In this document: piece by piece, positions 7,950 to 13,684 of the stretch
Position numbering within the stretch: position 1 is the first letter of the stretch
Layout: each line of letters opens with the position of its first letter
Assembly: GCA_900642245.1 (NCBI GenBank)
Contig: CAAAJI010001118.1
Location: forward strand, 1 to 13,684
Length of the DNA stretch: 13,684 nucleotides
Reading direction: 5' to 3'
From: Fragilaria radians
Taxonomy: Eukaryota > Bacillariophyta > Fragilariophyceae > Fragilariales > Fragilariaceae
The notes under the pieces: generated by a model
Seen by the model: only the letters and a program-made list of their open reading frames with translations
Databases searched by the model: none
What the model was told of the DNA's origin: nothing
Program-made: the position numbers and the translations under genes

Positions 7950-9141
7950 ATGGCTCCTCATCTTGGCTCCGTCGAATTTCAGGATGATATTGAAGTTCAG
8001 CACATTGAAGGTCTTACAAGCCCAGTAATAAGGATGCGTATGTCTCCTCGAGAAAGTTCAGACAAGTCGAATTTTCGAAGATTAAGACAAACGAAGTCTC
8101 AGGATTCGTCCTCCAAAGAGAGTGCACAATCCAATAGGCGGATTCGCAGTCAATCCTTATCTGAATTTAACAACCGTAGAGATACGAAAGGAAATAGAAG
8201 CAACACATTGAAAGTTGGAGACGATGATATGGATGATGAGTCTGTTGTCCTACAGCAATCCACTTCCGTTGACAGTGCCGACCGAGATACAATATACGAT
8301 ACATTTACCAGTATATGTTCTCCCGTATGTGGAGAAGGTGGAATACGATTGAAATCAGCACTTAAGAAGGGTGGATCACCTGCTGATGCCATTCAAACGA
8401 AACGAAATGTTTCCTTCAATTCTCTTACAGTAAGGGAGTATGAAATGACATTGGGAGGTATGTAATGATTTTATGTTTGATTGTAGTTCATTTTGATCTC
8501 TTGAGTCTAACCATTCAGCAAAATATAATCATGATTATGATTCTGTTCCTGTTTATGCTTAATAAACATTAATCAATCCTTTTGTTCCAGATCATCCATC
8601 TTCGGCAAGCGGTCCTCCTGTGCAACTGGATTGGGAACCAAAGAATGAATCCACATTGGATTTAAATGACTATGAAGAAACGCGACAACCGCGTAAGACT
8701 CGTCGAGACCTAAAAATGTCCTTTCAGGAACGAGAACAAATCTTGCAACAACGAGGATATACCATTGACGAACTCAAGAATGCCTGGATGGAGGCACTCA
8801 AAATTCGACAACAGCGTTATGAAACCATCATGACAGGAACCTTTACGACTAAAGTTGAAGAAGCATGGGAATCTGCCCGACGAAAGTTTCTTCGTTTCTT
8901 TACACTCTCTACGGATATGGAAGGCTTTGAAGTACGAGCAGCATCGACATCGCCGCCGTCGTCGGCGGCAGCAGCGGCCGTGACGGGGAAGAATACAGAT
9001 AATAACAATACGACGATTGTTGGTGATGCTAATCACGATGACGATAAGGGAGGGATTCTCAGAGCAGAATCCTTTTCATATGTCAAGGATGTGGATGGGG
9101 AAACAACAACGGCTCAATGGTACTTGTTTGCTTGTCTCTAA
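7950..9141 (+). CDS. Uncharacterised protein with VREY...LGDHP...GPP signature
   Basis: I read it as join(7950..8457, 8591..9141), 352 residues. ATG 7950 is chosen over the TTG at 7944. Splicing the GTATGT donor at 8458 to TTCCAG ending at 8590 gives VSFNSLTVREYEMTLG-D-HPSSASGPP, which is coherent, whereas the unspliced frame ends in TAA at 8463-8465. Order: a basic, Ser-rich N-terminal region (30-85); an acidic patch DDDMDDE (91-97); SALKK (136-140) and RNVSF (152-156), which resemble PP1-docking SILK and RVxF motifs; the VREY/LGDHP/GPP signature (161-179); then a Lys/Arg/Glu-rich helical part (about 200-270) and an Ala/Ser tract from GC-rich codons. From memory this signature recurs in predicted diatom proteins of unknown function; I know no assigned role. 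A donor-like GTACTTG at 9120 leaves open a further 3' exon, so the C-terminus is less certain. Confidence 0.82.
8458..8590 (+). other. Spliceosomal intron in the VREY-motif gene (133 nt, phase 1)
   Basis: Donor GTATGT; acceptor TTTTGTTCCAG with a pyrimidine-rich tract. The split codon becomes Asp170 of the LGDHP motif. It contains in-frame stops, so it is not read through. Confidence 0.9.
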
Positions 9142-10157
9142 TTATATTCCTTAGCATCCATCCATTTCCTGCTAGAATTTAAAAATGGTTTCATAATTGT
9201 ACTAGGCTACTTGTCATTGTGACTTCACATCACTCCTCTTTAGTACTCTCTCTGTAATTTAGGCCTAATATCATTGGTTTAGTTGATTTTATTGTTTTGT
9301 GTTTCCTTGCTTTGCATAAACTTTGAAGGTGATGTAGAAACGGCAATCATCTAGATTTTATGCAGTTTCTTACTTGAGAATATTTCTTTCATCAGCGTGA
9401 ACCATCTTACTGCTTGTTCCTTGCCTGAAGATCAAATGACGTGTGTTGGTTGGAATAAAACTCGTAGCTATCACAAATTGGCAATAAACCTGTTGCTTGA
9501 GTTTACATCCACATTCCTGGCACTAAAAATACATGTTTTCTCCCAGGACAGACTCACACAGAAAAGATCACAGAGATTACCACACACAGCATGATTAGGT
9601 CTGCATATGATCTTGCACGTATATGCAAACCTTCCCAAGTTTATCATGAAATACAAAATGGAGGTAAGGAAGTGATCATCAAAGTATAATTTGTATGCAT
9701 CAGTCTGTCTAGAAAAGATTGGGATTAAATGTCCATGTTGAATTCTTCAGGCCAACAAAAAGTTATCTCTCAACAAAAGTCTTAAAATATGTAAAAAGTT
9801 CAATCAAGCAGCATGTTATGTTTATTACTTGTTTTGGATTTGAAGAGGTCCTGAATTAAAGACGGTATAACATTCACGATTTCAATTTTTCCCAAGGCAT
9901 TGATTTTGAGCTACGGGTGTAATATTTCGTATGAAATTATTGTTTAACCATTCCATGATTACGAAAGCCAAGCATCTGGAATTCTATACTGCCTTACATA
10001 GGTCTAAACGGGCAATATGTATTTACATTTATGTTGCCTTTCGTTAACAATGAATTGCCTCACCAGCTTGCATTTCATCGCGCTTTTCCTCATTTCAAGA
10101 CTTAAATTACAATTCTTTTTCATCAACTGAATCGCAAAGGTTTTGTAGTCTTTTGTG
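9142..10157. other. Intergenic region, no gene seen
   Basis: About 1 kb of AT-rich sequence between two plus-strand genes. Frames at 9397-9594 (+) and 9471-9656 (-) are short and have no motif. No retroelement signature, tRNA or obvious repeat was found. The last 150 bases should hold the kinase promoter and 5' UTR. Confidence 0.5.
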
Positions 10158-11676
10158 ATGGAGGTGAAAACAACAATGTCAAATTTCGATTCCAAAGAAA
10201 GTTTAAACGAATATAGGATTGAGAGAATCCTGCTCGAAGAGGGCATAGAAATTCTAGAAGATGAACTTAAATCTCCCATATTTTGCTATCGGAAAACACT
10301 TTGTGACCGGCTACCTTCATTTACACGACAAGGTAGGAAATTGTCAAATGTCGTTATCATAATTTTTTTCTCATCGCATAAATCTGTGGCGTCATGTTAA
10401 TCATAGAAGTAAAACTTGGTGATGTCCTTGGAACAGGCGCTTTCGGCGTAGTGCATGAAGTTATAAGAATCGAATTGTCTGATGAATTAGGCACCTCTTC
10501 CTCGACATACAAGGCGAGCGACTGTTCTCAAATAGATGATTCGATTGGTGCTGATCAAATAGATCATCGAGATATAGTCGGAAGTGAGGAAGATCCGGGT
10601 TTTGAATTATTGAACTCATCCTTCTCGTCTCGAGAACAAGTAGCAGCAATGTGCTTTCGAAATGGTGAATCGCGCTATGCATTTAAGTCATTGATACTTG
10701 AAGATGCCTGTGAGTCTCAGCAAGCGAGGGCACGCATTGACCTGGCAATTGAAGTCAATTACCTAATGGCCTTATCACATCAGCACATTGTCAAAATTCG
10801 AGGAGTCTTCCAAACGGATGATCCTTTTCATGCCAAATACTTCTTTCTCATGGATAGACTTTATGGAACACTACATGACAAAATTTTGGAATGGAGAGAG
10901 AGTAAGCGAATAGAAAAAGTTGATTTTATTCAAAAAATACTAGCAATGATGAAAAGCCAAAAAATCAACAACTGGAAGCGTGAGTTTACGAAGGAGCGAT
11001 TGTTCATCGCCCATGATATAGCTTCTGCGTTTAGCTACATGCATGGAAAAAACGTCATTCATAGGTAAGAGTATTTGAGGAGCTCATCAAATCTGAATAA
11101 TTCATGCCGCATAGAGCTAATCACATTTCTAGAGATATCAAAACGCAGAATATTGGTTTTGATGTTCGTGGCAATGTCAAAGTTTTCGATTTTGGTTTGG
11201 CCAAGTCACTTCGGGAAGACAGACTGAGCTACTGTGACTATTATAACTTGACTGCGAAAGTTGGTTCTATTCCATACATGGCTCCCGAAGTAATACTCGG
11301 AAAGCCGTACAATGAGAAATGTGATGTTTTCTCGTTTGGAATTTTGCTCTATGAGATTATTTCCTTGAAGCCCCCTTATAACATGTCTGTGAAAAAAGGA
11401 TATTTGAAGAAAGTTGCACAAGGTGAAAGGCGCCCTAAAATCACACCAACTTGGCCAATAATGACTAAGGACATTATGGCCTTGTCATGGGCAACTTCTC
11501 CACGCGAGAGACCAAGTATGAAATCTATTTGCAAAATGATAAAAGTTGACTTGATGCAGCTTGATACAAAGGAAAGTATCAAATCGCGACTGGAGTACAT
11601 TGCAGACATTTCAAGACATAGCTCTTGCGGACATTCAACCTTTGAGCCTTCCTTTATGGAGGAATCACGGCATTAG
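10158..11676 (+). CDS. TKL-like serine/threonine protein kinase
   Basis: I read it as join(10158..10332, 10407..11064, 11133..11676), 458 residues. The ATG at 10158 is used; a GTG just before it is not. Residues 1-58 are an acidic N-terminal region. All kinase landmarks are present: glycine loop G67-T-G-A-F-G72-V-V, catalytic Lys152 (YAFKSL), alpha-C Glu174, HRD 277-279 followed by IKTQN (Asp279, Lys281, Asn284), DFG 297-299, APE 328-330, DVFSFGILLYEI, and the late Arg in ERPSM. The residues needed for catalysis are therefore intact. RDIKTQN, GSIPYMAPEV and DVFSFGILLYEI fit tyrosine-kinase-like Ser/Thr kinases, a group expanded in diatoms. Oddities are a roughly 70-residue, Asp/Glu/Ser-rich insertion between the glycine loop and Lys152, and a long basic stretch (about 220-252) before alpha-E. 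After the kinase domain comes a short C-terminal tail without a known domain. No signal peptide or membrane segment is seen, so it is probably soluble. Substrate unknown. Confidence 0.9.
10333..10406 (+). other. Kinase gene intron 1 (74 nt, phase 1)
   Basis: Donor GTAGGA, acceptor AATCATAG. Splicing joins SFTRQ to EVKLGDVLGTGAFG, just ahead of the glycine loop; unspliced, the frame stops at 10398-10400. Confidence 0.85.
11065..11132 (+). other. Kinase gene intron 2 (68 nt, phase 2)
   Basis: Donor GTAAGA, acceptor ACATTTCTAG. It splits the Arg codon of the catalytic HRD motif (VIH-R-DIK); retention gives an immediate frameshift and loss of the catalytic Asp. Confidence 0.92.
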
Positions 11677-12334
11677 TCAATTCAATTAATATTCTATGCA
11701 AGAGGGCGGCATGCTTTGCTTTCTACACCAGTTTTTGTTGGCCTTTGAAGGTTGCAATCATCCTTAGAAATGACACACACTTATTGTCTTTAATTGGATA
11801 CACTTGTCTATAAACATATGTTTTACTTGTTCAACTCAGCACTATTTCCTAGTATATTACACTATTGGCAATAGTACTATAAATCAATCATTAATGACTT
11901 TGTTTCCTTACATTCTGAAGGTATGTAACAAATATCAGCGATACCTTCACACTTGTTTCCTATCATGCGCTCTTCTGCCCATAGATAATTCTCAGAGAAA
12001 CTTGACCACTCCTTTTCATGGTCTCTCTCCTTTCATTCTTCCCAAAGATATCAATGTTTTTGTCATTAGTCCTTACAAATATGATCTTAAAGAATCCGTC
12101 TTAATCACTGCTACCAATATTCCTGGTATGCTTCCAAAAGAGGAACTCTAAGCCTTGGAAATAGCACCACATAATCAGTTTGAAGCACAATAAGCAAGGT
12201 CATAAAGATCCACAAGCTTTCATCAACAAACCTGATCTCTTTTATTGCTTCAGACATGGCAACACATTCAGACTCATTTAATTTCCAGTGACATTACTTT
12301 CTATGTCATAAACAAAGAAAGATAAGTTTGATGA
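11677..12334. other. Intergenic region, no gene supported
   Basis: The kinase 3' UTR lies at the left. A 115-codon frame (11804-12151) begins at a non-ATG codon and has no recognisable motif, with many Tyr, Leu, Ile and Cys residues. Short uninterrupted pieces near 12190-12280 might belong to the copia relic that follows, but I cannot place them. Confidence 0.4.
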
Positions 12335-13073
12335 GTGGCATTGTGGAAGATTCAAGATGAAGGATATCTTAGAAGCAAAGTCATTATAACTTCTGATCAT
12401 TCTACGGGAGTCAATGAGCAGAGAATCTACAGGACTTTCAAGAGACTAAACGTTTTTGTTGGCTCACATGAAACAGACAATATATTCTATGGACTTGTGC
12501 AAAGTGCAAGAGAGTTCTATAGGAAATTCATCTTTGTACTCAAGTCAATTGGGTTCAAAGCAAACAAGTCTGATCCGTGTTTATTGCTAAAATAGAATCT
12601 TAATGATTGGTATCTACGTTGACGATTGTTTGGGTGTCTGAAAGGAGGTGCAAAATGAGGAAGTAATTAATGAGTAGAAAAAGAATGGCTTCAGCTGAAG
12701 ATTGAAAATAATCTTACAGATGTGAATGATTTTGTGAAGTTGAATCAAATTTTGATGCCTAAACCTTATCAATTTACAAGCCAAGTTTGGAGAGGAAGTT
12801 GCAGACAAAAGCGTTATCAAACTCCTGGTACTCCCATGTTACTGCCCAGATGATGAGTCCAGCATCAATGACTCAAATCTGCAGACCAGATACCGTTCTG
12901 GAGTTGGAATGCTTTTGTATCTCACAAAGAATTCTCTACCTGATTCCTGCAATATAGCCAGAGAATTGTCCGAATGAATGGACAATATAGAAAAACGTCA
13001 TTATGAAATATTAGTTGATACAAAAGTTGACCTTCCAAAAGTTGAAAAAGATCTGACCGTATTTTTGTCATAG
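12335..13073 (+). mobile_element. Ty1/copia pol relic (reverse transcriptase)
   Basis: Copia reverse-transcriptase motifs occur in correct order but in changing frames. YGLVQSAREF (12488-12517) and SDPCLLLK up to the TAG at 12593-12595 are in one frame. The catalytic IYVDDCLG follows (YVDD at 12615-12626), shifted by one base. LKIENNLTD (from 12695) is back in the first frame. QAKFGEEVADKS (from 12777), then YRSGVGMLLYL (12891-12923), DSCNIARELSE and an internal TGA at 12975-12977 lie in the YVDD frame, ending at 13071-13073. The YVDD aspartates are intact, but frameshifts and stops make the copy non-functional. Gag, protease, integrase and RNase H parts and terminal repeats were not found. 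The wording of the motifs is close to the copia lineages common in diatoms and some marine animals. Confidence 0.88.
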
Positions 13074-13684
13074 TGGCTATTATAAGGCTTCCTAGCTTAA
13101 ATCTAGTTGACTTTGTTTCTTGTTGCATAATTTACGAGCTACTAAATGGTTCTTGTTTCAATAGAACTCATCTACAATAAATTGTAATAAGATACCCATC
13201 ATGCCTTTTATCCTTCCCTACTGCTGCCTTTTTTAATGCGTATCACAAAGACTTGGTGAAATTTGCAGCCAAATTGATTGCAATGTACATAATTTTGGCA
13301 TCTATTGCTTGGAAGAAAGATGTCAGAATCATTCATTTTGCTTGCCTTTGTTCTTGTCCAATTGTTAATCCCTGCCCAATGTGCTGTGACCTTAGCTGAT
13401 TTGTCAAGGTAGACTTCTTTTTCTAAGAGTTTGTCAAATATGTTGGGCTAATAGAGACAGGTATTTCTAAAATACTCGTTTGATATCTTTATGTCAAAAA
13501 TTAGAAATCAGCACTTTACTAACACAAATTAATGCTTCAACATGATCATCACTCAGATTGTTTTCTAATCCTTCATGAGACTCGTTTACTGGATTTAAGG
13601 AACTTCTTGAATTCCTGTAAAAGAGAAAACATGAATGTGATTTCTATCATTCACATCTTCAAAGTTACCTTCGTCTGTTGAAAG
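13074..13684. other. Right flank, no gene supported
   Basis: AT-rich sequence with short frames only. The DSDYAGD-type RNase H motif expected downstream of a copia reverse transcriptase is absent, so the element is probably truncated here. On the minus strand near the edge there is a donor-like GTAACT and an acceptor-like TTTTACAG, but the joined frame stops at once. Confidence 0.4.

Noticed and set aside
8710..9036. Minus-strand open frame of 108 codons opposite exon 2 of the VREY-motif gene
   Set aside because: It is Arg/Cys-rich because it reads the complement of GC-rich Ala/Ser codons; no motif, and the plus strand is clearly coding.
10004..10279. Minus-strand frame of 91 codons over kinase exon 1
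   Set aside because: Ser/Ile/Lys-rich shadow with no motif; plus-strand exon is supported by splicing into the kinase domain.
11804..12151. Plus-strand frame of 115 codons
   Set aside because: Begins at a non-ATG codon and shows no family resemblance; lies next to retroelement debris.
13600..13684. Minus-strand exon with GTAACT donor and TTTTACAG acceptor at the right edge
   Set aside because: Both the unspliced and the joined frames reach a stop within a few codons, and no homology is visible.

Overview
The window looks like nuclear DNA of a eukaryotic alga, most likely a diatom with a fairly AT-rich genome. Four short spliceosomal introns (68-133 nt, GT..AG, donors GTAAGT, GTATGT, GTAGGA and GTAAGA) interrupt otherwise clear genes. 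The protein content (a TKL-type kinase, a BUB3 WD40 protein, a dCTP-pyrophosphatase-like protein and a protein with a 'VREY...LGDHP...GPP' signature) and the copia/gypsy retroelement debris fit a diatom. The lineage call is inference. There are no bacterial operons, no ribosome-binding sites, and I found no tRNA, rRNA or CRISPR.

Layout, left to right. 1-1495 (+): 3' part of an unrecognised, acidic/Ser-rich protein gene that is already open at the left edge. 2078-3130 (-): dCTP pyrophosphatase (DCTPP1/RS21-C6, MazG-like fold) that appears to contain two MazG-like units, a decayed N-terminal one and a catalytic C-terminal one. 3321-4477 (+, one intron): BUB3, the mitotic checkpoint WD40 protein. 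The pyrophosphatase and BUB3 genes are head to head and share a 190-bp spacer that carries a TTTCGCGCC (E2F-type) site, so a nucleotide-pool gene and a mitosis gene may share a cell-cycle promoter.

4478-7949 is a gene-poor stretch. It holds a perfect 4 x 21-bp tandem repeat (5355-5438) and a broken Ty3/gypsy reverse transcriptase (about 6713-7215) whose catalytic YVDD now reads YVDG. 7950-9141 (+, one intron): a conserved-looking but uncharacterised protein with candidate PP1-docking motifs. 9142-10157 holds no gene I can support. 10158-11676 (+, two introns): a complete TKL-like Ser/Thr kinase with an unusual acidic insertion between the glycine loop and the catalytic lysine. 11677-13684 has no intact gene; it contains a frameshifted Ty1/copia pol relic (about 12335-13073).

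The strongest candidate for something undescribed is the pyrophosphatase: its two MazG-like units have complementary losses, one keeping the C-terminal NxKKYP tail and the other keeping the metal-binding ExxE/ExxD residues. All intron junctions were placed by eye from reading frame and family similarity; no alignment or search was run.
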